A model generated the notes under the pieces. It was not told the DNA's origin. It worked only from the letters and a program-made list of their open reading frames with translations, and searched no databases. From the NCBI GenBank assembly GCA_011364965.1, contig RDOB01000006.1, positions 1 to 64,000 of the forward strand: a DNA stretch of 64,000 nt, given 5' to 3'. Shown in pieces: positions 42,895 to 54,600 of this stretch. A program made the translations under genes and the position numbers. Each line of letters begins with the position of its first letter. Within the stretch, counting starts at the first letter, position 1. The stretch comes from Candidatus Heimdallarchaeota archaeon. GTDB taxonomy: Archaea > Asgardarchaeota > Heimdallarchaeia > Hodarchaeales > Hodarchaeaceae.

Positions 42895-45654
42895 CTAACT
42901 TGGAGGTTTCTTCCGTCCTATAATCTTCTTCTTATCACCAGTTCCACCAGAACCTCTTCCACTGAATCGATCCTTAAATTTATCGACAACAGTGTCTAAA
43001 GCTCCAGTTTTCTTTCCAGCATAGAGAATTGCTGCTCCCCCACCAACAGCTCCGCCAATAACAAGCGCGGGTCCTACAAAGCCCCAAGGATTAAAAGCTT
43101 TAGTAGTGGTTGTCGAACTCCCAGTTATAGCAGTTTGTCGCGTAATAAGCAGCTCCTCAGGTCCAATTGTCACATTAAGTTCATAATCTGTTGTCAAACC
43201 TTGGTTCATATATACACGGAAAAAAATATTTGTTGTATTATAGACTGTATAATAAGACGAGTTCATGGGGAATGGGCCAACTTCTTCCGTGTTTCCTAAG
43301 GTGAGATCGCTCGTGTCGAAGATTGTGCCAGTCCCTGCTAATAGCTGAAGATCTAGGTTTTGTCCTTGAGGGAATGAAAGTCTTATTAATATCGCTGATC
43401 CTGCTGGTACATTTACAACATAAAAATCATCATCTTTGACTCGCATACGTAAGCCTGATTCCATACGTGAGATCGCTTGGCCTGGGATAGGATTGATATT
43501 GAATTGAGAAGCCTCTCCAAGAAAATCATTGTCTTCCCATGGATCATCAGTTTCAATAATATCAATGGTGAGATTGTAAGCGTTTGCTTCACCGAAAATA
43601 ATCAGATTGATGTAATATCTTCCAGTGATATCAGCAGTAAATGTTATAGACTCGTTAAATGAGGTAATATTTCGCTCCGCTAGCGATTCATCAGGATAAA
43701 ATAGCGAAAGATCAATATCATTTAACTCTCCATCGGTTTCTTGGGCAAAGTATGATAAATTAACCGAAATAACATCCGTTTCTATCAAATACACATAGTA
43801 CCAATCATCACTACCATCTCGCAATATAAGGTCATCGTGATGTCCTTCTCCAATTGGTTTTGCTTCAACGGGGAAGTTGTTGGATTCATAATCGTCATCA
43901 AATGCATCTATAGCAACTGTTAAATTATAATCCACCCCAACACCATTATAAGACGCGCCTACGATTACAAAAAGGTAAACATCTGCTTTTCTTACAAGGT
44001 GAGTTACCTCTTCAAAATCACCAGTGATTCCCAATGATAAATCCAAAGTTGTCCCTTCTTGTGTATAAAGGCCGAGATTTAAGTCTGCTAATGCGTCATC
44101 AAAATCGATACGAATCGTAATGTTATCTCCTGATAATAGAGGGATAGCAAACCAATCTTGATCACCTTTTAAGCTATATAATCCTGCGAAAGGATCAGCT
44201 AAAGTAGGTGCATAAGTTCTGGACGTGGGTGAGAGAAGATATGCAGTATTAGGGCCATTATTATCTTCAGCCCAGTCATCTGCATCTAGTAATCTTATCG
44301 AAAGATTATAATAGCGTGGTTCAGGGTTGTCACTAGTAATATTCAAGTAATAAACACTTGTAGATTGCGCTCGATGCGGGCCAACTCGTCCTGCGCTTTT
44401 ATCAGGGCCTATGGGAATGGGTTTATCTTCTGCAATAAAGGATTGGATGGAATAATTCTCATAGACTTTCAATGTTAGATCTCCTATAAAGGAGAACCAA
44501 TAAATTTCCACAAGTAACCGTTGTTGAGCTGTTATTGAGAGGTTATAACTATCACTGTCATCTCGAGAGATTACTCTTGTTTGAGTTCCTAATGCGAGTA
44601 TTCTGTCATCAATGGTTGAATTTTCTCCATTATTTACCTCTATTTGATCTTCCATATCGATATATAGATTGTAGGTTTTTGTATGTTGCCCGCCATGATT
44701 AGTTCCATCAATATAGAGATAGAACCATCCACTATTGCCCATTGTAAATTTACATACTTCTGTTGTTGGTGAACCATCTCCACCGTCAATAAAGTCATAT
44801 TCTTTAGCTGAAAGATCATGATTGTAGAGAATAATATCAGGCCCTGCTTGACTCGGAACCCCGTTGGCACCAAATGCCGAAATAGTGATATTCATCCATG
44901 TATCTGCATAAAGAAAGATAGAATAGATATCAATGTTTCCGTACTCAGTGTAGGTATCACCTGATAGACGCATATTTTCATAAGTACCTGGAACAATTTC
45001 ATCATCGTAAATATTTATGTAAGATTGTTTATCATTGCTCTGTAAGCGTTCATATTTGTCCTCGTAAATAATAGACATATTATATGTCGTTGAATAAGGA
45101 ACTGTGGAATAGATCCCACTAAAAATCGGATTAACAACAGAGACATTGATAATAATATCTATAGATTCAGTAGTAAGGATTGGACCAACTAGTTCTTCTG
45201 ACCCTCCTGCTCGACTTTCTTCAATAAGAGTACCATCTGGATAGAGAAGTTGTAAATTGATAGCAGCAGTGAATTTGGAGTCTTCTGGTTGAAGAGGGAC
45301 AATTAATTGACGACTTGTTTCATTCCACGCGTTCGATTCATTCAACTCTATATAAACCTGAAAATAAAACCCTGGTGCAACTCTAAAGCTATAGTAATCG
45401 GGGTGGAGTGTACTAACGTTGAGTGGAGTAGCTGGGTTGTTGGTTAATGATTCGTTGATTGTAAATATCCAAGGTGTATTGAAATTATCGTTACTTGTCA
45501 CCGCACCTTCCCATACACTATCCCAATATGTTAGGGGAGATGCGGAACTTGTTTGAGGTGTTATCAACGTGGAGTTGAAGAGAAGCTGTATGAAGAAGAA
45601 AAAAACTATAAGTTGTGCTAATGACTTTCTAGTATGTAATTTATTAGATTTCAT
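42895..45654 (-). CDS. Secreted, membrane-anchored protein with PPC-like beta domains
   Basis: About 919 residues. A signal peptide (basic start, then LIVFFFFIQLLF) is followed by about five or six beta-sandwich units resembling bacterial pre-peptidase C-terminal (PPC) domains. Each has an acidic entry such as DDWAEDNNGPNTA, DDDYESNNFPVEA or DDPWEDNDFLGEA, a 'DxDWF/DDWYYV/DDFYVV' strand, and a 'DLxLxLY' strand. A Thr-rich spacer, one membrane helix (WGFVGPALVIGGAVGGGAAILYAG) and a basic tail complete it. Many Asn-x-Ser/Thr sites are present. ATG 45654 is chosen because GAGGTGAT precedes it by 5 nt. It is the last gene of a three-gene operon. It has no catalytic domain and is probably a surface anchor or ligand binder. 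Confidence 0.8.
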   Translation of the reverse strand: MKSNKLHTRKSLAQLIVFFFFIQLLFNSTLITPQTSSASPLTYWDSVWEGAVTSNDNFNTPWIFTINESLTNNPATPLNVSTLHPDYYSFRVAPGFYFQVYIELNESNAWNETSRQLIVPLQPEDSKFTAAINLQLLYPDGTLIEESRAGGSEELVGPILTTESIDIIINVSVVNPIFSGIYSTVPYSTTYNMSIIYEDKYERLQSNDKQSYINIYDDEIVPGTYENMRLSGDTYTEYGNIDIYSIFLYADTWMNITISAFGANGVPSQAGPDIILYNHDLSAKEYDFIDGGDGSPTTEVCKFTMGNSGWFYLYIDGTNHGGQHTKTYNLYIDMEDQIEVNNGENSTIDDRILALGTQTRVISRDDSDSYNLSITAQQRLLVEIYWFSFIGDLTLKVYENYSIQSFIAEDKPIPIGPDKSAGRVGPHRAQSTSVYYLNITSDNPEPRYYNLSIRLLDADDWAEDNNGPNTAYLLSPTSRTYAPTLADPFAGLYSLKGDQDWFAIPLLSGDNITIRIDFDDALADLNLGLYTQEGTTLDLSLGITGDFEEVTHLVRKADVYLFVIVGASYNGVGVDYNLTVAIDAFDDDYESNNFPVEAKPIGEGHHDDLILRDGSDDWYYVYLIETDVISVNLSYFAQETDGELNDIDLSLFYPDESLAERNITSFNESITFTADITGRYYINLIIFGEANAYNLTIDIIETDDPWEDNDFLGEASQFNINPIPGQAISRMESGLRMRVKDDDFYVVNVPAGSAILIRLSFPQGQNLDLQLLAGTGTIFDTSDLTLGNTEEVGPFPMNSSYYTVYNTTNIFFRVYMNQGLTTDYELNVTIGPEELLITRQTAITGSSTTTTKAFNPWGFVGPALVIGGAVGGGAAILYAGKKTGALDTVVDKFKDRFSGRGSGGTGDKKKIIGRKKPPS

Positions 45655-45672
45655 GGTCATCACCTCTTCTTC

Positions 45673-48600
45673 CTATCCTGTCCCTCCATCTGGTCCAGTA
45701 TCTTGTAAGAAAGATCTCTCTATAGTTCCATGTAGAATATATATCATTCCATCGATTGTACCTACTGCAATGTCATCGACACCATCATTATTAAAATCAG
45801 CAATGACTGCAGAGAGAACAAGATGCTTTGGAATGAATGCAGCCCAGACCACTTGGGTAGGTTCTCTCTCTGTTCCACTTAAAGCAATAACATTGTCAAT
45901 ATTGAAGGAGATGATGTCCAATTGTCCATCATCATTGAGATCCGCAGTTAAATATCTTGGTAGATAGAAAATGGAACGATCTTCAAATGTCCATAAAACA
46001 CTCAGATCTCCATCTAAGCAGTACGTTCCATTCGCAAAGGATCGTATTGCTATCTCATGTAGTTGATCGGAGGGATCAAAGTTACCTGTTGCCATATGTG
46101 ACAGACGGAATGGAATATTCAAGTGGATTTTCTTATCTTCAAATATGGAACCAAAACTTGAATAATCGAGGCTGTCATAGATGATCACAGTTCCATTACG
46201 TACAATTACTGCTAGTTGAGGGTGTAGATTTGTAGTAAAGATACCCACTCTAAAATCATGCACTTTTATAAGGATACCATTGACTGGGTTACCATTATTA
46301 CCATTTAATATCCAGATTGAGTGCTCATAGATTTCAACCGCGAAGTCGAGAATTCCATTAGCGTCGTTCAAGAAATCAGCAACCTCAAATCTGGTGAATG
46401 GGCCAAAAGGTTGGATAAATTGCCATATTACTTTCCCATGTCCTAAAACTGGATCCCTAGTAGTATTATACAACATAATTCTACCAAAGATGCTACTGAA
46501 ACGATAACCCATACTTACAGCAAGCTCTTTCTCTGAGTCATGATTATAATCAACAAACTGCATTTGGTTAGCAATAATCAAACCCATGAAGTGCTGCCAA
46601 GAAGGTCTTCCAGTTTGACCGTTGATCATAACAAGCATACCTGAACGTAATGCAGCTGCAACATCTGAGTACCCATCATTATCTACATCGTCAATAGCGA
46701 CTTTCTGAATTGGTGAGCTGGTACGATATTTCCAGATGACTTCACCAGTCAAACCATCTAATGTTATTAAATAGCGACTTTTATCCGCAAAAATAACGTC
46801 TTCAATGTCATCATTATTGAAATCACCAGTGTCAATAGCATAAACAGGACCCCGAGTTTGATATGAAATACTTCCTTCAGGTATGGAGAGGTCAAGGGCG
46901 ATCGTTGGTTCATGATGGACAAAAGTCCAAGTACTTAAGGTGCAGGAGGTATTTAGAATGGCCACTTCCCCATAAGGACCGAAATTACCTGCTGCTACAG
47001 ATATTCCTGTTCCATGAAGCTGCATATATCCCAAGGGGGTCCCATAAGTGCCATCTAATGCAAAAATCGCTCCAGTATGGGGATTGTCAAGGGTATATTC
47101 TGTCAAAAGCAGAAGATCATCATCTTCAGAATCATGATCCAAATCACCCATTTTGATTTCTGTTGCATAGGTATCCCATAGGTTGTACTCCCAGAGGTAA
47201 ATTTCGGGATTAATTCCTGATAAAGCCACTAGTTTTGTCTCAACTTTCTCAGGATTCTTCCAGTAACTGAAGCTATCCATAACAAACCGACTATTCCATG
47301 TTGTATCTCCAGTTCCTGTTACATGAACACGATAGATTCTACCATAAGGATCATTCAATTCAACATATTGAACGGGACGATTCGGTATAAACGAAGTAGT
47401 ATCTATTAGATTTCCATCAATATCGTACGCTTCCCAGACGAAAAATCCAGAATAGGAACCAGTTGAGAAATATGCTGATACTGTGGTAGCAAAGTCGTCT
47501 ATAGTTATATAATTGTCTAATTCACGGGTGAAAATTGTTATATCCCCTGAATGAGGTGTATATATGGATGAACTTCCTGAATCCCAAGCAGTCCATCCTA
47601 AGTAGGTGCCAATATTAATTGGATCAGTGTTCGAGAAATTAATGCCTTGGTCAATATATGATTCTCCAACACGAGTGAGGGATACTTGATCTTCAAAAGT
47701 TAAAGTAACGTTATAATGCAGTTGTATTAATAGATCGTCATAGCTGTCTCCATTAAAGTCATATTTAATCGTTTCCTTAGCATTTCCAGTACTACCATCA
47801 AAAGAGGTATTGAATAACGCTTCAGTCATATTAGATGTACCATCATAAACATACATAACTCCAGATTCGAATATGATTATATCTTCTATGGAATCTTCAG
47901 TTATATCTAGCATTGTTGCTGTAAGACCATAGATTGAGCTATTTCGCAGGAATGTGTAGATTACTGTTCCATTATAATCGATTATAGCAACCGTTCCATT
48001 TCCAGAATCAGGATCAACCCCAGAAACAATTACTCTATCTTCCGTAGTCGAAATATGTGTAACATGTGTTGTAGGATCTGGATCCATGTGATCTGGGAAT
48101 GTATAGAACCATTCGGGTCTAGCATCATTGTTTCCATCATAGTTTCCATCTACTCCACTAACAAAGAAAATGCTATCCCCAATCCCTGTGAGAACATCTG
48201 GGATAGTATCATTATCAATGTCTTCGAACATCATTTCTGCATATTGCGTAGCATCTATTGCGAAGAAGAATACGTCATCGGGCCACCGTTCTATACCTGT
48301 TGTTCCTTCTAAAGCAATCATATAGAGGTTATCTGCTGTGATGTCATGTATAAGTGCAATAACTTCCTTTACACCGTCACCAGTAAGGTCTATAGTACGT
48401 AAATTAAGGACTATCGAGTTTTTAGAAGAAATACTTGTACTAGATAGGTTATACTCCCATATTAGTGATCCAGTTGCACCATTAACCGCACGAATCAGCG
48501 GAAAACCATTGTAACCTATACCGTCAGGATCCATCATGGCAAATACAATGTCATCCACACCATCAAGTGTAATATCCGTTGTGTCTGCAAGATGATCAGG

Positions 48601-51600
48601 TTGAATCGGTGCACTAGAAAACTCTCCTTGCTCATAATTCGTCCAGACTGGATCCCAATCGAAATAGAGGTAATCGGTTGCTGAAGGTTCCGTGAAAATT
48701 CCTTCAAACGCATAAACGTTTCCCTCAATACATGATACAACAAGTTCGTCCATTCCATTTCCATTGACATCATGGAGCTCAATATCAGTTGTTTCAGTAG
48801 CCAAGCCATCGCTATGCCAAGGTTGATAATAGAAAAGAACCTCTTCTTCGCCACCTGTGCGAGCTACTTCAACAAGGAATGCTTGATTTCCAGAAGCGAT
48901 AGCAATTTCACGTCTTCCATCTTTATCAGTGTCTCCTGTGTCAATGGCTCTGGCTTCTTTGAAATCAAATAGGCTGAAATTGGAACTGGGGTTCATACCA
49001 AAGAAGATATTATTATAAAATCCCCGATCAGGAGTCTGTCGGTCGCGATGGAAATCTTCTCCCCTGAAACCAACAGCTGCTGCTAAACCATACGAACCAG
49101 TGTTCTGATCATTTTCTGGATTATCAGTTCCTGTTGCATCCTCGCCATATGCAACGATTGATCCGCCATAGCTAGAGAGTTGTGTATCTTCTGTAACGAT
49201 GGGGGTATTATAGTTGATAGTAGGGGTGCTAACAGTCGTGGTATAGTAAATAGCGCTACCACCGCCACCTAGAGTTAAATTGACTAAAGTTCCGACTGGA
49301 ATAGTGTCTCCTTCGGTAGTGATATAGCTTACTTCTCCACCTCCAGTAGTAATACTTCCTCCAATATTTTCAACTAATCCAGAGTGGGCTGTTATGTCAC
49401 CCGAATTGAGTGTCATTGTGCTATCAGGAGGACTAACTGATTCAGCATACCCGACGCCTACAGTCAGTGTTGATGTAGTAGTCTGGGTAAGACTAATTTT
49501 AGCTAATGAGAAAAGATGATATTGTGCCATAAAGGAATAAACGAAACCACCTTCCCAGTGTGCCGAAATAGCTGGTCCAACAGAAATCAAAGACTTAACT
49601 AGGATAAAGGGATAGTCTTTCAATACTAATAGACTGAATCCATACAGTGGGAAAGAGATGTACTCTGCAAAAGGTGGAGTAGTTGTAACTGGTTCAGGAT
49701 CACGCCATGTGGCTCCATCGTCTTTACTATAAGTAATTTGAAGGGCACCAGAAGGAGCATAGCCATCCGCTTCGAAAATAATCATCAAAGTATGGTCAGG
49801 TGTTACCGTTTGGGTAATTGAGGGGTATAATTCGTCGATTGCATCCACAGTTGCACGGGAATAGGGAAAAGCTCCATCCCACATTGGTGTGGAGTTTGAT
49901 TTGGCAATCCAAAGATCATAATCAACTTTAGCTTCTTTAAAGCTCATACCAGTAAAAACTAGTACGACATCTCCACTAACTGATCTGATCGCGTCATGCG
50001 AGATTGCTTTATACCCGAGTTTGTTCCAAGTTTGATTATTCTCAAATGCACTATTACCAATATTTGGAATTCTAGCCTCTGGTCTAAGATTTGGAGCAGA
50101 AAAATCACCTTTCCAGTAAATTCCTCCATTTGAGGAGTTCATATAGGAAATAGCCACCCGCTGAGCAGTGTTGTTATTGTACTCCCAAACACTTGGATTA
50201 TAAACATAATTTCCATGGAAATCTTGAACTGCTAGATTACCACTTCCCGTACCAATACCCACCGCGTTTTCCCATGTGAGGCTACTTGGATTTAATTGCA
50301 GGAGCCAGATTCCTTCATATGTAAAAACATTAAAAGTCATCTTTGCACTAAATGCAATCCAAACACGACCGTCCTTTGCTTGGAAAAGGGAGGGATGAAT
50401 CTCATAATTGGAATAGGTCCACGACCAGGTTCCTGCGCCCGCAGTCACAATCTCCACTCCAAGAGTGACAATAGGTCCCCGCTGAGTCCATGTGTCACCA
50501 TAATCTGCGCTCGTAGCCCAATAAAGTCGATTTCCACCCTTGAATACCTGTATCCAATTACCATAATATAGAGTTGTGCTTACATTGCGTTGTAGTTCAA
50601 TCATATCAGTATTCCGTAATGCAAGCTGAACTTTTGTCTCTAAGTCAAACATTGCTTTAAGCTTGATAGTGGGGAAGTTGACATAGCTAGTTAAAATAGA
50701 TCGTTCTACATAATTGTTATTCCGCTCTGTTTCAGTTCCATTGTTTTCATAAATAACGATTCCTTTGAAAGTTCCGACAATTATCTCCTTATACTTGTCC
50801 ATGTCTTGATTATCGACAGTAAGGTCGTATACTGGGTTTTCGTCCATTAAATGATTAGGAGCCCACCATGTGTAAGCATATGTACCAATTTGATTTTCTA
50901 GGATGGCTACAAATCCGTTATATGTTCCCCACCAAGTCTTATTTAGTCCACCTATGATAATCTCGTTAAGAGTATCATTATCTGTATCAGAAACTACAAT
51001 AGATTCAATTGATAAAGCTCTAACTGCGGGGGAAACAAGAGGATTGCCAGGAGTGAAGTAACGACCTCTAGCGGGGAAAGGATTCTTTAAAAAATTCTCA
51101 TAATAATTATTTGAGCCGCTAGATTCAAATACAAAAAGAAAGCTACCCGCGGCAACAACAAATTCACCGAAACCGTTGTAATCCATATCCCCTGCATATG
51201 CAGCCGCTGTAAATTTATCGATTCCAAGATCTGCAAAAAGTGGAGCCCAAGCGGATTGTCGGAGGTCAGCTTGCCAAATAAGTGTGTATTCATCATCGAT
51301 AGACACAAATCCATCATTATTTTGCTCCCAGATAAATATAGAGAGACCTGCAGTTGCAACCATCTCTAAGAAGCCATCATTATCCATATCTAATCCAACG
51401 ACAATCTCTTCTACATCATCCCAAATAGTACGGTAGAATGTACCTGACACACCTTCTAGTTCTTCGTAAGCATATGGAGAGGTCAAGGAAAGTTCTTTAT
51501 GGGTTAGATCTTGTGATCGATAAGCACGCTTGTAAGTATTATTTGTTAGATGTTCAAAAACGTACAGGTTCTGGTCGTACGAACCGACAATTACTTCTTG

Positions 51601-54600
51601 TCTGCCATCTTGATCCATATCACCTGTTTCAATTGCAAGAGTCCAGCGAGCTAGTTCTGCTTGTGAATTCCAGACTTCAAAGACATGATACCCATAGTTA
51701 GCTAGCAGGTTACCATAACTGTCTGCACCAGATTTAAGATTGATTTCTAAGCGGGAAATGAGGGGATTTGTTCCTATTATAAAGGCATTGTGATTTTCAT
51801 ATTCTGCTAGCAATTTAACCATCATACCTGTGTGATTATTGTATGTGGTTAAATGAGTGAGTACCCCTGTAGCTGGATCAATGGCGAATGTAGGAGTTGT
51901 GAGGTTATTAAACCAGAGACCACCCCAACTATTTGTATAAAGCCATTTATTTTCTACCCATTCAGGAGCCCAACGAGAGCCTTTATTCTCAAAGTAGGTT
52001 GCTCCTTCTCGATTAGCGTATCCTACGGTGAGATCTAAGTCACCATCACCATCAAAGTCATATAATTCTGGAGAATTGTATAATTTGTCTGTCGCTTTTA
52101 GGTTCATATCACGGAAGTATTCGGTATCTAGCCTAAACATGGTATTATGGATATTTTCGATGAAATACAACCGCCCATTTGTAAGGACAAGATCAGAATC
52201 CCCATCCGCGTCAACATCACCCCAAGCAACCTCAGGAACGACCAAAGACTTTTCAAGAGCTCGCCAAAGGAGACCAGTAATCTCATGTTCAGCCAATTCG
52301 AATCTACCTACATATGCTCCGATAGGACTTGCAGCCAAATCGAATGTATAAACATCCAACCCAGCCATAGATTGTTGTTTGTTTGGATCAATGGGATCAT
52401 ATAGCTGATCTTTGTCCCCCCATCCAAGAAACATCAGCTCTGGGAAATGGTTTGGATCTTGATTGAAATCAACGAAAGTAGGGCTAATAGACATTCCATT
52501 GTAAAAAGGGTTCGTATTTACGGGATAGAAGAAATAATTTCCGAGAACTGACCAAGTTTCTACTAAGGAGGGAAATACCACTAGTTTTCCATTATCAGTT
52601 CCCACAACAATATCGTTCGCAGGGACATTAATATCAACTATTTCAGCATAAGGCCAATAATCTTCTATCACAGCGAAAATATTTTCCCAGAACGATTTCA
52701 TTAACGAAACATGATCCATACTGAAATAATTACCTAGGATCCCAGGTAACCAGCTCTGATCAATTTCAAGCTGGCGTAATTCTTCATTCACATTAAAAAT
52801 ATCGCTGCTAGATTGATTATATAACCAAGTAGGGATTTTACCGGGGCTTTTCACCTCAGTTATCGCCCAAATGTTGGTACCTTGTGTGTAAGAATCATTT
52901 TTGTACGAGTTCCAGAGTAAATCATAGGCCTTTGTTGCTGTATTATAGCGGAACATGATGATTTTCCCGTCTACAGTCCCAAGTACAATCTTTTTACCTT
53001 CACTTTGACCTGTAGTATAAGCTTTGTAGTAATCTAGATCAAGTGAACCAATAGTGATAGATGAAGCAGTGTCCATGGGACGGTACATAACTGGAGCATA
53101 ACCTCCTTTAATTTTATAATACCCACCGTCCGTTACATTAATCCGCATATATCGGAAATACGCCCAATGTTTGGAAGAGAGCACAGGGTCAATATCTAAG
53201 AGAACATCATCATCACCTGATTTCCATTGAATTTTGATATTTTCATTGGGTACACGAACCCATTGTTGAGTATCAGGAGAAATCTCAAATGAAATTTTGT
53301 TTAAATTGGGATCATATGCATCATGGAAACGAAGAGTAACATCATAACCAAGAGTGGTTCCAGGTACAGCCCATAAACCATCTCCCATGACTTCTTGGTC
53401 ATTACCCCAATCAACTATTGCACTAGCTATGGAATCACGGGCATTAAAGGTTGTATAGTTTTCTGCAGGGGGGTGACTTATTGGAGGATCAGAAATGTAA
53501 ACACCATCTTCACCCCAGGGATCAAGTTTGCGATGAATAGCCATAGAGGTGTTTTTAGGCCATTGAGGTTCCCAGACATAACGAGCATAAGGTTCAGTTA
53601 TGAAGATCTTAGTAGTATCATTCTCCCAATACACATGCAGATCGGACATATTCTCAATAGGGAGGAAATTCCCCGAGGGTTTCATAGATCCATTAATAAA
53701 AACGGTCATTTCTTGGTAAAAAGTATCGTTGTAGGGCATATACGTACCCGAAGGAATTCTAGTAAGGTTATTGTTTGACCAAGTCATCCAATCAATATAA
53801 TGGTTAAGGTAATGTCCTAGACCTTCAAAACCACCTAACTCCCAGGAGTCGAAAGGTTCCCAAAGCTGGTGAGTGAGATAACAACCACCTGCAACATTTG
53901 GATCCCAATTGATTACATAAACCCCCTGACCTTGAGCAATGTAAACCACTTCATCATGAGGATCATTATCTAAGGAATCCACTTCCATTTGGGTAACGGG
54001 TTTCCAGGATATATTTCCTGAATCCCAATGATAACGATAGGAGTTGTCTTGTGTTAACGGCCAAGGTTTACCATTAATTGACAAAACTGTGCCATTATTT
54101 TCGTAAATATAAACTCTCCCTAGACTCGTACCGGCGATGATTTCTGGGAGGGCATTATAATTGGTATCACCAACATCAATGGAGTAAATTTTTTCTCCAA
54201 CATTGATTGTAGCCTTCTCTGCATATTCAATCCAATGTTGCTTTGAAAATGGATATCCAGAGTGATTGATGTATTCATAAACATGGATTTTTCCATCCCA
54301 TGAACCAGCAATGATGTCAGGAAGATAATCTTTGTCTACATCAGCAATTTTCACACCCCAGACCTGTTGAATCTTGGGACTTGTCCAAACATGCACGAAT
54401 TGATTTTCCATGTTATCAAAGGGATCATAGATATGTTCCTGTTCAAATACGTAGACATGACCGTCAGCAGAGCCAGCTACTATCTCCAAAAATTGATTAT
54501 TATCTGTATCACCAAAATCAATAGAGATAACATCCCCCTGAATGATTTGATCCCCTGAATCCCACACTTTATCGTAATTCCTAGTGTGACCATTCCAACG